The notes beneath the pieces were generated by a model. The model saw only the letters and a list, made by a program, of their open reading frames with translations, did not search any database and was not told where the DNA came from. The position numbers were made by a program, and so were the translations under genes. A stretch of DNA of 64,000 nt from Emcibacteraceae bacterium. GTDB taxonomy: Bacteria; Pseudomonadota; Alphaproteobacteria; Sphingomonadales; Emcibacteraceae. Below are positions 18,375 to 27,395 of the stretch, one piece after another; position 1 is the stretch's first letter, and each line of letters opens with the position of its first letter. The stretch spans positions 124,001 to 188,000 of the forward strand of contig JAJFIR010000053.1 in NCBI GenBank assembly GCA_021774795.1, given 5' to 3'.

Positions 18375-19448
18375 TTAATCTAAAGGAACGTTAAGTTTTG
18401 TATCTGGTGTTATAATGCCGCCACGATCACCAATTTGAATTGAACCAAAGCGTTGCTTGAAACATTCCGGTAATGGCCGGTCGCCGGGCACTGTGAGCCA
18501 CAAACGAAAAAGGTGGCGGCGTTTACTTAACTCGGGCCAGTCAGTAAAGCCGGTGCGGTCATGAAGCTGCGAATGATTGTGGACAAATTGGATATCACCT
18601 GGCTCAAGCTGCATTGATAAAAAGAACTTTGCATCATTTGCCAGCTTATCAAATAAATCTAAAGCTTCAATATGCTTGTCGTTAAGACGTATGGCGTTTG
18701 GGAATCGTTGCGCGCTTTCAATATATTGACGTTGATACATACCGGTTAAGAAACCTTGATACCAATTAAACACCGGAATTTCGAAAAACGGTTTTTCTCC
18801 ATCCGGCACTTCCCCGCGTCGGTCGGTGGCAATCGGCTCAAACAAAAGTGCCGCAAGATCCGGCCTTATTTTATTCATTTCATTGTAAATAGTTTCTGTG
18901 CTGACCAGCAATGACTTGCCACCTTCTTTCGCAGTTTTTAAACAAAGAAGTCCAACCACATCTGAGGAATCTGTATGGAACGTTTGGCGTTGCGACGTTT
19001 GATAGATACGTGCGTTGGTATCATTCGCGTCTGCACCAATATCGCGGACATGGCCAAGAACATGCCCAATAGCATTTTGCGATACCGCTCTGCCGATATA
19101 GGTGCCGATGCCACAAAAAATTGTTGCAGCTATTTTTTGAGTATAGGAGGTAACCGGCAATCCGCGTATGAGGTCGAACCCGATGCCCTTTATAAGATTG
19201 AATTGAATATCTTTTAGTTTTCCTTCCAATAATGGTAGCGGGAAATTAATTTTTGTTATGGTACCGAGATCTAAAGAATTATCGATAAAATTTTGAGCAG
19301 CTTGCTTTAGTTCCTTAATTTCTTCCGGGAGAAGTTCTGTTATCCACTTTTCTTTTTGTTTGACCATTTTTTCACCGATCCATGCCGATGGACGTTCTAT
19401 TTTTTTAGGCGGTAATTGAATAGTGGTTTTTGTCATATGATTATACAT
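18375..19448 (-). CDS. TauD/TfdA-family Fe(II)/2-oxoglutarate dioxygenase
   Basis: The 357-aa product has the iron-binding HxD in QTFHTDSSDVVGLLCL, a distal histidine within VHNHSQLHDRTGFTD and the 2-oxoglutarate arginine in KRRHLFRLWLTVP. The N-terminal part (KGIGFDLIRGLPV) is the usual TauD start strand. Members hydroxylate taurine, carnitine precursors, herbicides and other carboxylates; the substrate here is unknown. An alternative ATG lies four codons in (19436). It has no operon partner; the 19449-19689 gap upstream looks promoter-like but has no strong boxes. Confidence 0.88.
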   Translation of the reverse strand: MYNHMTKTTIQLPPKKIERPSAWIGEKMVKQKEKWITELLPEEIKELKQAAQNFIDNSLDLGTITKINFPLPLLEGKLKDIQFNLIKGIGFDLIRGLPVTSYTQKIAATIFCGIGTYIGRAVSQNAIGHVLGHVRDIGADANDTNARIYQTSQRQTFHTDSSDVVGLLCLKTAKEGGKSLLVSTETIYNEMNKIRPDLAALLFEPIATDRRGEVPDGEKPFFEIPVFNWYQGFLTGMYQRQYIESAQRFPNAIRLNDKHIEALDLFDKLANDAKFFLSMQLEPGDIQFVHNHSQLHDRTGFTDWPELSKRRHLFRLWLTVPGDRPLPECFKQRFGSIQIGDRGGIITPDTKLNVPLD

Positions 19449-19689
19449 CTAAGGTTAAATTGATTAGGTACTTATTGAATAAAGGGGGTTTGATTTTAAA
19501 ACAGTATAGGTGAAATGGTCTATGAAAAACGTCAATATCCTTATCTATGCGATTCATCGAAGGTATAAATACACTTATAAATAGAAAAAATGTCATTTTA
19601 TTAATTTTTTACTTGAATCTTTCTTAATGGCTAATAATATGCGAATAGAAAATAACCCGAGTAGTTTTTAGTGACATTACGAGAAACAA

Positions 19690-20523
19690 ATGTATAAATT
19701 TAGTTTGACCAGTCTTTCTTTTATAACAATAGCAGCCTTTATGATCACAACACCATCCCATGCTGACATCATTACGACAATTCAAAACACACCTATACCT
19801 GGTTTATGGTCGAATTATTATTCTAGCGAACCTGGAACGCTCGAGATTGTAAATGTAACCGGTCAGGGTGGTGACCTAGAAACGAATGCCCCCGTCGGAA
19901 AAGGCGTGCTTAAGATGCAAACAACAGCATCAAATGACAGCCGATCAGAAGTTGTTAACCAAGGTTTTCATGGAACAGTGGGTAGTTTTATAAGTGATGG
20001 TGCCCTGTCTTATAATTATTATCAACAGTCCGGTGGACTCAGTAATTCGGTAAGCCCCGCTTTCAAGTTCGAAGTTCTCGATTTTACACTTCCACCACTT
20101 GAGACCGATGGGTTTTCTACTTTCGTTTTTGAACCTATTTATAACGGTGGCATCGTATTCAATACCTGGCAATCTGTCACGCTTGATCTAAATACGGCTC
20201 TTTTCTGGAATACCGGTATTTATGGTTTCGAAGACAGAAACATTAGAATGACATTGGCGGCCTGGAATACATTTTTTTCTGGAACTCTGGCTGACGCGCT
20301 GATGACTACTGTCTCGTTCGGGATCGGTAGTGGAACACCGGGTCAAACGAGTTATATTGATGGGCTAGAATTTAGTAACGGCAATTTTTCAACGTTATCG
20401 GCTGATTTTGACGCACCTGCACCTTCACCGGTACCTGTTCCGGCTGCATTGCCGCTTTATGGAACGGGGCTAGCGTTAATGGGCTTTATGGGATGGCGAA
20501 AAAGGCGTAGCAAAGAAAATTAA
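19690..20523 (+). CDS. Secreted PEP-CTERM (VPxPA-type) sorting-signal protein
   Basis: The 277-aa product has a signal peptide (residues 1-25, ending SHA) and a C-terminal sorting tail with PVPVPAALPLYGTG, a hydrophobic helix and WRKRRSKEN. This tripartite tail is the alphaproteobacterial form of PEP-CTERM, processed by an exosortase at the inner membrane. The body is Ser/Thr/Gly-rich and beta-like, without a catalytic motif. No exosortase gene is visible in the window. A strong terminator follows at 20559-20584. Confidence 0.85.
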   Translation: MYKFSLTSLSFITIAAFMITTPSHADIITTIQNTPIPGLWSNYYSSEPGTLEIVNVTGQGGDLETNAPVGKGVLKMQTTASNDSRSEVVNQGFHGTVGSFISDGALSYNYYQQSGGLSNSVSPAFKFEVLDFTLPPLETDGFSTFVFEPIYNGGIVFNTWQSVTLDLNTALFWNTGIYGFEDRNIRMTLAAWNTFFSGTLADALMTTVSFGIGSGTPGQTSYIDGLEFSNGNFSTLSADFDAPAPSPVPVPAALPLYGTGLALMGFMGWRKRRSKEN

Positions 20524-20556
20524 TAAACATAAATGAATTACAAAGTTGACATTACT

Positions 20557-21498
20557 TCAGGCGGCCTCCGGGCCGTCTTTTTTTATGAGCTTTGTTTTTT
20601 TTACAAATCCCATCTTTCGCAGGTTTGAGATAATTATACCCAGACAAACCAGCATAAATCCAACCACGTGATATTGCTCTATCGGCTCATTTAGTAGGGC
20701 GATAGCTAAAACACCTGCAAAAACTGGCATGGAATAATATATTAGACTCGTTTTGACTGGACCAACGGTATCAACACAGTGCTGCCATAAAAACCACGCA
20801 ATAACTGAGGCCATTACACCTACATAAATAAATATTGAAAATGCTTCCACTGTAAAAGGTGTGCTCGCTCCGCGGTATGTTTCCCATGCATATAGCGGCG
20901 CAAGGAACAAAACGCCAATCGTGATGATGGTAGCCAGAAATGACCATGTCGATAAGGCTTTTGGTTTAATGGTTATGGCAACGCTCCATGCCGCCCAAAT
21001 AAGAGCGCTAAAAATCAAGATGATATCGCCTGCGTTCCATTTCTGACTGAATATTGCTATTAAGTCGCCGTTGGTAACGATCACCAGTGCCCCTATGAAT
21101 GCACATGCTGCGCCAATGATTTTATATCTTGAAAGCCGTTCTATACCAAAAATACCGGCGAGCAGCAACGTGCCGATCGGTGCAGTCGATGAAATGATGG
21201 CCATATGGTGAGTGCTGGTATATTGGCCAGAATAATAGATGAGCGTATTATAAAAACCGACACCGACAATACCCATTACGGCCAAATATTTCCAATTTCT
21301 AACTATGATAGGCCAGTCTTTTCGAACATGTTTACAGCTGATGGGTAAGATAAATATGAGCGCAATAAACCATCGCCAGAAAGCGATAACCATCGGGCTA
21401 ATCCAGTCACTGACCCCCTGAGCAATAACAAAATTACCAGACCAAATAAGACAAGCGAGAAACGCCAATAATATGGCTGTAAATTGCGTTTTATTCAT
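20557..21498 (-). CDS. EamA/DMT-family transporter
   Basis: A 313-aa protein with ten hydrophobic segments in two EamA repeats. The first repeat begins at ILLAFLACLIWSGNFVIAQG and the second near GDIILIFSALIWAAWSVAI, each with the family W/N-containing helix. Such drug/metabolite transporters export metabolites; the substrate cannot be read. The start MNKTQFTA is used. It is the last gene of a leftward series beginning with the sulfite dehydrogenases, 17 nt after the class-V aminotransferase stop. Confidence 0.9.
   Translation of the reverse strand: MNKTQFTAILLAFLACLIWSGNFVIAQGVSDWISPMVIAFWRWFIALIFILPISCKHVRKDWPIIVRNWKYLAVMGIVGVGFYNTLIYYSGQYTSTHHMAIISSTAPIGTLLLAGIFGIERLSRYKIIGAACAFIGALVIVTNGDLIAIFSQKWNAGDIILIFSALIWAAWSVAITIKPKALSTWSFLATIITIGVLFLAPLYAWETYRGASTPFTVEAFSIFIYVGVMASVIAWFLWQHCVDTVGPVKTSLIYYSMPVFAGVLAIALLNEPIEQYHVVGFMLVCLGIIISNLRKMGFVKKTKLIKKDGPEAA
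20559..20584 (+). terminator. Rho-independent terminator after the PEP-CTERM gene
   Basis: An 8-bp stem AGGCGGCC/GGCCGTCT with loop TCCG and a run of seven T. The hairpin lies inside the last codons of the convergent EamA gene (stop at 20557-20559), so the same bases encode its C-terminus (DGPEAA). Confidence 0.85.
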
Positions 21499-21515
21499 CA
21501 GGATTTATAAACCAA

Positions 21516-22739
21516 TTATGTCAGTAAGGGTATTTTTGCGCTAACGCTATTAAAGTGGTCGATATCGCTCTGATTATTAAACAGAGAGACGCCCACTCGA
21601 ATTTTTGTACCGCCATGCTTATAGGTTAGTTTAATATTCTCCTCATCATAAAGTGCTTTAACCTTGGCGGGGGCTTTATCCGGGAAATATGTTACAATTG
21701 CTGATCGGTTATTCATTGGCGTATCGGTTTTTATGCCAAGCTTGATAAAGTTTACCCTTATCTGATGGGCGAGGGGAACGGTGTGGTTTTCGATATTGTT
21801 AACACCAACCTTGTGCAGATATTCAAGTGCAGTACCAACGACTGTAATGGCACCGAAGGCCGGGGTGGCGAAGCCATATTTTGCGGCATCTGGATAGCTA
21901 TCAAAACCCGTCATTATTTCCGTATTAGTAACAGACAGCATCCCTCTACGGTCAGCAGTAATTATGTCTTGTAACTCTTCGCGAATATAAAAGAACGCTA
22001 CACCGTAACTTCCAAGGAGCCATTTGTAAGTCCCGCAGCCGAAGAAATCGATACCCGCCTCTTTTACATCGAGCTCAAGCATACCAATGCCCTGTATTGC
22101 GTCTACATAAAAGTAGGCACCATTATTATGGGCTAAGTTTGATAGTGCCCTAAGATCATGCTGATATCCATTTTCATGGGAAACCCATGAAACTGAAACA
22201 ATGCGTGTTTTACCATCAACAAGTTTTTCAAAATTTTCCAATGTAGTGGCACCGGTTTCGTCCCGTTTGACGATGCGAACTTCCACGCCTTTGGTTTTGG
22301 CGAAATGATCATATAAAACAAATGATGCGACATATTGAAGATCATCGGTGACGATATTGTCACCTTCTTTTAAATCAATGGCGTTTGCGATAATATTTTC
22401 CGCATCCGATGTCGCATGGATCAGGCCAATTTCGCTGGGCTGTGCGCCAACCAGTTTGGCAAAACTGGCCCTTACAGCACGACCTTCACCAATCCACGGG
22501 CCAATGCCGTCGGCGGGGTTGGCTCTGTCTTTGTAAAACTGTACACCGGCATCAACCACTTGTTGTGGAGCCACCGAATGGTATGCCGTGTTAAGGAAAT
22601 TTGTATGTTTTAATAGAGGAAAATCACTACGAATTCCAAGAGGATCATCAGAACCTCCAGATTGTGCTTTCGCAGCATAAGGTGCGGCGACCATTGCTGC
22701 GGAAGTAAGATTAACAAATGTTCTCCGTGTGATTTTCAC
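21516..22739 (-). CDS. Tat-exported class-V aminotransferase (NifS/isopenicillin-epimerase-like)
   Basis: The 407-aa product begins MKITRRTFVNLTSAAMVAAP, with TRRTFV as a twin-arginine motif and cleavage likely near AAKAQ. The class-V PLP fold is seen from IHATSDAENIIANA, WVSHENGYQHDL, YVDAIQGIGMLELDV and the PLP-lysine region FGCGTYKWLLGSYG. This is close to isopenicillin-N-epimerase-like enzymes rather than true cysteine desulfurases, which have a mobile Cys loop. It follows the cytochrome c gene after 12 nt, so it is co-transcribed with the sulfite dehydrogenase genes, and a periplasmic sulfur-amino-acid substrate is an attractive inference. Confidence 0.88.
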   Translation of the reverse strand: MKITRRTFVNLTSAAMVAAPYAAKAQSGGSDDPLGIRSDFPLLKHTNFLNTAYHSVAPQQVVDAGVQFYKDRANPADGIGPWIGEGRAVRASFAKLVGAQPSEIGLIHATSDAENIIANAIDLKEGDNIVTDDLQYVASFVLYDHFAKTKGVEVRIVKRDETGATTLENFEKLVDGKTRIVSVSWVSHENGYQHDLRALSNLAHNNGAYFYVDAIQGIGMLELDVKEAGIDFFGCGTYKWLLGSYGVAFFYIREELQDIITADRRGMLSVTNTEIMTGFDSYPDAAKYGFATPAFGAITVVGTALEYLHKVGVNNIENHTVPLAHQIRVNFIKLGIKTDTPMNNRSAIVTYFPDKAPAKVKALYDEENIKLTYKHGGTKIRVGVSLFNNQSDIDHFNSVSAKIPLLT

Positions 22740-22751
22740 CTATTTATCCTT

Positions 22752-23300
22752 TTATTGTAAATCTTCCGCCGTAAATCGTGACGCCGGATCAATGATAAAA
22801 TTCTGACGATTTGGCATTTTAATCGCTGCTAATGACTTAGCATCAAGCGTTAGATTATCATCTTTAATGACACCCGTTTCGTTGAGCAAAAATGCGACCA
22901 GACCATAAGTTTCATCGTTACTTAATGTGCCGGGGTCTGTAAGCGGCATGGCGCGGCGGATAAAATCAAACAATGACGAGGCGTAAGGGAGCTTCTTGAT
23001 ATCCCGTCTTCCCTCATGTAATGAATTAGCACCCATTTCGGGAACACCTTCTAGTTCTTCGCCGTGGCAAAGTGCACATTGATATTCGTATATTTCAGCA
23101 CCCAGTGCAACATCACCACTTCCGTCGGGTAAGCCACTGCCATCCGTATGTATATCGCTATTATAGCGGGCTATTTCATCAGGATGGGCTGGCTTACCAA
23201 AGCCAAATTTTTCCTGCGCGCTGGCAAATAAAGCACCAAATGAAAGCGAAATTGCAATTGAAACGAAGCCTATTAGTTTTAACGTTTTATGAGCGGACAT
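22752..23300 (-). CDS. Periplasmic monoheme cytochrome c (SoxD/SorB-like partner)
   Basis: A 182-aa protein with a signal peptide (residues 1-28, ending ASAQE). A single CxxCH heme site appears as YQCALCHGEEL, and the axial Met is likely in IRRAMPLTDPG. The start overlaps the end of the upstream sulfite dehydrogenase gene by 14 nt, indicating translational coupling. By analogy with SoxCD and SorAB pairs it should take electrons from the molybdenum enzyme, but direct evidence is only the gene order. Confidence 0.88.
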   Translation of the reverse strand: MSAHKTLKLIGFVSIAISLSFGALFASAQEKFGFGKPAHPDEIARYNSDIHTDGSGLPDGSGDVALGAEIYEYQCALCHGEELEGVPEMGANSLHEGRRDIKKLPYASSLFDFIRRAMPLTDPGTLSNDETYGLVAFLLNETGVIKDDNLTLDAKSLAAIKMPNRQNFIIDPASRFTAEDLQ

Positions 23301-24522
23301 TTGTGATCTCCCCTGTTTGAGCGATATGCCAGTTTTGTATGGCGTTGTTATGCATCAAGCCAATTGGTCCTTGTAATTTATACATTCCTTCATAAGTAGG
23401 TTGCACGTAACCTGTATCATCGGTGGACCGCGACATTAAGGTCGTTTCCTTGCCGTCCCATGTCCAAGGCAAAGTGAAGCGAGTATGGCATTTTGGTAAC
23501 ACAGGTGCTTCCAAATTTGCATCATGCCACGTATTGCCATTGTCCATGGATACTTCAACTTTCTTAATGGTGCCAGCACCACTCCATGCAAGTCCGCTTA
23601 TTTCATAAAATCCCGGGCCATTGAGCGTCATGCCCGCCGACGGCGACGTAATTACAGATCGACCTTCCATAATGAAGGAAAAGGCGCGTATTTTATCGTC
23701 GGGCCTTGGATCGGCATATTCGGTTACTTCATGATGGGTCCACCACGGCTTATCACCAACTTCTAACCGATGAAGCCATTTGACGTTCATGTTGCCTTCA
23801 AACCCTGGCACAAGAAGCCTTAATGGAAACCCTTGTTCCGGGCGTAGAAATTCTCCATTTTGTGCAAAAGCAAGTATGGCGTCATCCATCGCTTTCCACA
23901 TGGGGATACTGCGGGTCATTCTTGCACCATCGTCGCCTTCCGCTAGCACCCATTTTGCATCGCCACGCACACCAAGCTCGTTTAAAATTACCTTCAGCGG
24001 TACACCTGTCCACTGAGAGCAACTGGTAAGGCCATGTGTTTGTTGAACGGTTTGACCGCGCGGTGACATCCATTCTCCCATTCCGTTTCCGGCGCATTCA
24101 AGAAAATGAAAACGGTTTACGGTTGGAAAGCGCATTAAATCTTCCATAGTGAAAACTTTTTCTTCACCAACCAAGCCATGAATAAGAAGTTTATGTTCGC
24201 TCGGATCAATGTCCGGAACGCCGCTATGGTGTACTTCAAAATGAAGTCCCGAAGGTGTTACAATGCCATGCCCATGTTGAAGAGGAGTAAGAGATCCTCC
24301 AATAAGGCCGGTGCCTCGGTTGCCTTTCATTCGGGCGTCTTTTACATATTCTGAGCGCTCGCCGTAATATCCCATCTCCATCACTGTTTTTCCGGGACCG
24401 CGACTAGGTTCCAGGGTTGTTTCCTGCGCTAGGGCACTGCTTGATAACAATGCGGCACTTGTTGCCATTCCGGCTTTCATGAAATGGCGTCTTGTGGGAT
24501 TTCCGGTTTGATTGCTCTTCAT
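23287..24522 (-). CDS. SoxC-like sulfite dehydrogenase, molybdopterin subunit (copy 1)
   Basis: A sulfite-oxidase-family enzyme of 411 aa with a Tat signal (TRRHFMKAG then an Ala/Ser stretch). The molybdenum-ligand cysteine is C143 in HFLECAGNGMGEW, followed by QQTHGLTSCSQWTGVPL and RPEQGFPLRLLVPGFEGN. The C-terminal dimerisation domain has FYEISGLAWSGAGTIKKVEVS. This matches SoxC, which oxidises sulfane or sulfite sulfur in the periplasm. It lies 81 nt after its paralogue and overlaps the cytochrome c gene. Confidence 0.92.
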   Translation of the reverse strand: MKSNQTGNPTRRHFMKAGMATSAALLSSSALAQETTLEPSRGPGKTVMEMGYYGERSEYVKDARMKGNRGTGLIGGSLTPLQHGHGIVTPSGLHFEVHHSGVPDIDPSEHKLLIHGLVGEEKVFTMEDLMRFPTVNRFHFLECAGNGMGEWMSPRGQTVQQTHGLTSCSQWTGVPLKVILNELGVRGDAKWVLAEGDDGARMTRSIPMWKAMDDAILAFAQNGEFLRPEQGFPLRLLVPGFEGNMNVKWLHRLEVGDKPWWTHHEVTEYADPRPDDKIRAFSFIMEGRSVITSPSAGMTLNGPGFYEISGLAWSGAGTIKKVEVSMDNGNTWHDANLEAPVLPKCHTRFTLPWTWDGKETTLMSRSTDDTGYVQPTYEGMYKLQGPIGLMHNNAIQNWHIAQTGEITNVRS

Positions 24523-24603
24523 TTTTCACCCTTTTTGCTATTTGATCATCTAATAAATACCCTACCTATTCATATTTGAATATGCAAGTAGGCCGTCTTT
24601 AAT

Positions 24604-25839
24604 TTAAACATGATGGACATTAATGACTGTCCCGTCCTGCTGTACCCGCCAACTTTGAATGGCGTGATTATGCATCATTCCTATCGGGCTTTGCAGGGCG
24701 TATAATTGTTCATAATTTGGCTGAACATACCCCGTATCATCGGTGGTGCGACTTTGCAGGGTGGCTTCCTTCCCGTCCCACATCCACGGCAATCGGAAAC
24801 GGGTATGCGCCTTGTTAAATATCGGTGTTTGCAAATTAGCTTCCTGCCACGTTGCACCGCCATCTGTGGAAACATCAACTTTTGCCACTTTCCCGCGCCC
24901 GCTCCAGGCAATGCCAGTAATTTCGTAAAAACCCGGGCCATTTAACGTCATTGTCGATGACGGTGATGTGATTACGGATTTCGCATCCATATAAAATGAG
25001 AAGACAACCTTCTTCCCATTAGGACGCGGATCAGAATATCTTGCTACTTCCTGGTGGGTCCACCAGGGCTTATCGCTAAGTTCTAACCTATGAAGCCATT
25101 TGACGTTCATATTTCCTTCAAAACCGGGCACTAATAACCTCAACGGAAAGCCTTGCTCGGGTCGCAAAAATTCACCGTTTTGCGCATATACCAAAAACGC
25201 ATCATCGATTACTTTCCACATGGGAATACTGCGTCCCATGCGACTGCTGTCATCCCCTTCTGCGAGCAACCATTTTGCCTCAGTTTTAATGCCGAGTTCG
25301 TCTAACACCATTTTCAAAGGCACGCCTGTCCATTCAGAACAACTGGTTAGGCCATGGCTTTGCTGAACAGTTGTCGTGGGCGAACTTGGTGAACTCCATT
25401 CCTGCTCACCATTACCAGAACATTCAAGAAAATGAATACGACTGACAGAAGGAAAACGCATTATATCTTCCATCGTAAATATTTTCGGATTATCAACCAT
25501 TCCATGAATAAGAAGTTTATGTTCATGCGGCGGAATATCCGGGACACCGCCATGATGAACTTCGAAGTGAAGCCCGGATGGTGTGATTATGCCGTGACTT
25601 TCAGAAAGGGGTGTTCGCGCACCGCCGTGAAGGCCATTTGCACTGCCAATTAAGCGGCTACCGGTAGCAAATTCAGAAGGCATTCCATATTCACCGGCTT
25701 CAAATATGGTTCTTCCGGTGCTGCGTGCTGGCTGTAACACTACTTCCTGCGCAGAAGCAGGTTTTGCTAATAACGCAGCACTCGATGCAAGACTCGCTTG
25801 CAAGAAGCGTCTTCGGTTGGTTTTATTTACCTGTGTCAT
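24604..25839 (-). CDS. SoxC-like sulfite dehydrogenase, molybdopterin subunit (copy 2)
   Basis: A paralogue of the next gene with the same length (411 aa) and clear similarity throughout, including C140 in HFLECSGNGEQEW, the HGLTSCSEWTGVPL and PEQGFPLRLLVPGFEGN blocks, and a C-terminal FYEITGIAWSGRGKVAKVDVS. Its Tat signal reads NRRRFLQASLASSAALL. It is the first gene of the leftward run with copy 1, cytochrome c, class-V aminotransferase and probably EamA. The differences around the active-site Cys suggest different substrates or partners rather than a recent duplication. Confidence 0.92.
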   Translation of the reverse strand: MTQVNKTNRRRFLQASLASSAALLAKPASAQEVVLQPARSTGRTIFEAGEYGMPSEFATGSRLIGSANGLHGGARTPLSESHGIITPSGLHFEVHHGGVPDIPPHEHKLLIHGMVDNPKIFTMEDIMRFPSVSRIHFLECSGNGEQEWSSPSSPTTTVQQSHGLTSCSEWTGVPLKMVLDELGIKTEAKWLLAEGDDSSRMGRSIPMWKVIDDAFLVYAQNGEFLRPEQGFPLRLLVPGFEGNMNVKWLHRLELSDKPWWTHQEVARYSDPRPNGKKVVFSFYMDAKSVITSPSSTMTLNGPGFYEITGIAWSGRGKVAKVDVSTDGGATWQEANLQTPIFNKAHTRFRLPWMWDGKEATLQSRTTDDTGYVQPNYEQLYALQSPIGMMHNHAIQSWRVQQDGTVINVHHV

Positions 25840-25951
25840 AATTACCCTCAGCTTATTTTTTTTTATGTGAATCCCTTGTTTTTTAATACTGTGTTAGCAG
25901 CTTAGTTCTTAGACGTGTACATTGCAAGTCAGCCGAAAAACTGTCGATGGC

Positions 25952-25993
25952 AATAAAAAACCCCGCTTGAAATATCAGGCGGGGTTTTTTATT
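25952..25993. terminator. Bidirectional rho-independent terminator
   Basis: A stem of AACCCCGC/GCGGGGTT with an A-run before and a T-run after, so both strands carry a poly-U tail. It serves the leftward Bax-inhibitor-1 gene that ends at 26010 and separates it from the leftward sulfite dehydrogenase group starting at 25839. Confidence 0.88.
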
Positions 25994-26009
25994 AAAATAT
26001 TTTGGGTAA

Positions 26010-26747
26010 TTAATTTCGGTTACCCATAAAGCGTAGTAAGAATAAGAACATATTGATGAAGTCAAGATAAAGGGAAAGGGCCCCCATAATAGCTTTCTTT
26101 GTCGCTGTTTCGCTATGTTCACCTTCGAGATACATTAATTTAATTCTTTGAGTATCGTAGGCGGTAAGGCCCGCGAAGATCAGCACGCCAACAATTGAAA
26201 TTATAAATTCCATCGCGCTTGATTGCAGGAACATATTAACGACCATTGCAATAATCAATCCAAACAGTCCCATAATGAGAAAAGACCCCATTCCACTTAG
26301 GTTTTTCTTGGTAGTATAGCCATAAAGACTTAATGAACCAAAAGCAGCGGATGTTACAAAGAATGTTTTTGCAACGCTGGTACCTGTATACATCAGCAAT
26401 ATATTTGATAGAGATATCCCCATAACAACAGCGAATGCCCAGAACAGCATTTGTGTTGTTGATGCCTGCATTTTATTAATGCCAAAATTTAAGGCGAGCA
26501 CAAACGCCAGCGGCGAAAACATCGCAATATAGCCAAGCATCGTAGGTGCTAAAAATCCGCCTTCCATTGAATAAAAAAGATTGAGAATGGCAGGAGTATT
26601 AGCCGTCACATATGCCGCTAATCCGGTGAGGGCTAGTGCTGAAGCCATATAGTTGTAGACTGTTAACATATAAGCACGTAAGCCTTCATCGATCTCAGCT
26701 GCGCTTCGCGTTTGTGATCCAGAATAGTATGAGTTTCGATCAACCAT
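26010..26747 (-). CDS. Bax inhibitor-1/YccA-family membrane protein
   Basis: A 245-aa protein with seven hydrophobic segments after a soluble start (LRAYMLTVYNYMASALALTGLAAYV). The family C-terminal signature is present as AYDTQRIKLMY and ALSLYLDFINMFLFLLRFMGNR, including the acidic residues thought to control a pH-gated calcium leak in BsYetJ. In bacteria it interacts with membrane proteases such as FtsH. It is a single gene with its own terminator downstream. Confidence 0.92.
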   Translation of the reverse strand: MVDRNSYYSGSQTRSAAEIDEGLRAYMLTVYNYMASALALTGLAAYVTANTPAILNLFYSMEGGFLAPTMLGYIAMFSPLAFVLALNFGINKMQASTTQMLFWAFAVVMGISLSNILLMYTGTSVAKTFFVTSAAFGSLSLYGYTTKKNLSGMGSFLIMGLFGLIIAMVVNMFLQSSAMEFIISIVGVLIFAGLTAYDTQRIKLMYLEGEHSETATKKAIMGALSLYLDFINMFLFLLRFMGNRN

Positions 26748-26829
26748 TAATTAAATCCTTTCAAATGGTGCAATACCTGATTTTGTTATTATAACACATA
26801 TTGGCATAGACGCCTAATATTTCAAGTCC

Positions 26830-27321
26830 TTAAAGGTTATATTTTTGTTGAATATGGTACAAAAAGCCTTGCGATGCACGGTCGATAAAGTCGTACGCCT
26901 TATCAAAATCCTCTATTTCACCATAATATGGGTCAGGAACCTCGGTAATTCCGGGGCTATTTTCAGCAAAACTCATAAAAAGATATAGTTTGTGTTGGTG
27001 CTCCTCAGGGCATTTTTTCCTCATCACGGATAGATTATCTTTATCCATCGCCAGAATATAATTAAAGTCACTATAATCTTCCAATGATAATTTCCGTGCC
27101 TTTAAATCACCAATATCTACACCGAATTTAAGTGCCGTTAGTTGCGCCCGTTTGTCAGGCGGCGCCGCTAAATGAAAGCCGGCTGTGCCTGCTGAATCAA
27201 TAAATACGTCTTGGGTAAACCCGTCTTTAATTCCTGCTTTACTGGCTTGGTGTCTAAACACGCCCTCGGCGGTAGGAGAACGGCAAATGTTTCCTAAACA
27301 TACAAAAAGGATCTTAACCAT
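26830..27321 (-). CDS. Low-molecular-weight protein tyrosine phosphatase
   Basis: The 163-aa protein has the P-loop CLGNICRS (residues 8-15), with nucleophile Cys8 and Arg14, followed by PTAEGVFRH. The general-acid Asp lies in VPDPYYGEIEDFDKAYDFI. These features and length define the LMW-PTP family. Members in bacteria dephosphorylate tyrosine kinases of polysaccharide export or small phosphoesters; no kinase partner is near. Confidence 0.93.
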   Translation of the reverse strand: MVKILFVCLGNICRSPTAEGVFRHQASKAGIKDGFTQDVFIDSAGTAGFHLAAPPDKRAQLTALKFGVDIGDLKARKLSLEDYSDFNYILAMDKDNLSVMRKKCPEEHQHKLYLFMSFAENSPGITEVPDPYYGEIEDFDKAYDFIDRASQGFLYHIQQKYNL

Positions 27322-27395
27322 TTAATCTAAATTCCAATTAATTAACCGACTTTAAATAACATATCTTACTTATAAATTAAATAGTGTGCGAAGAT

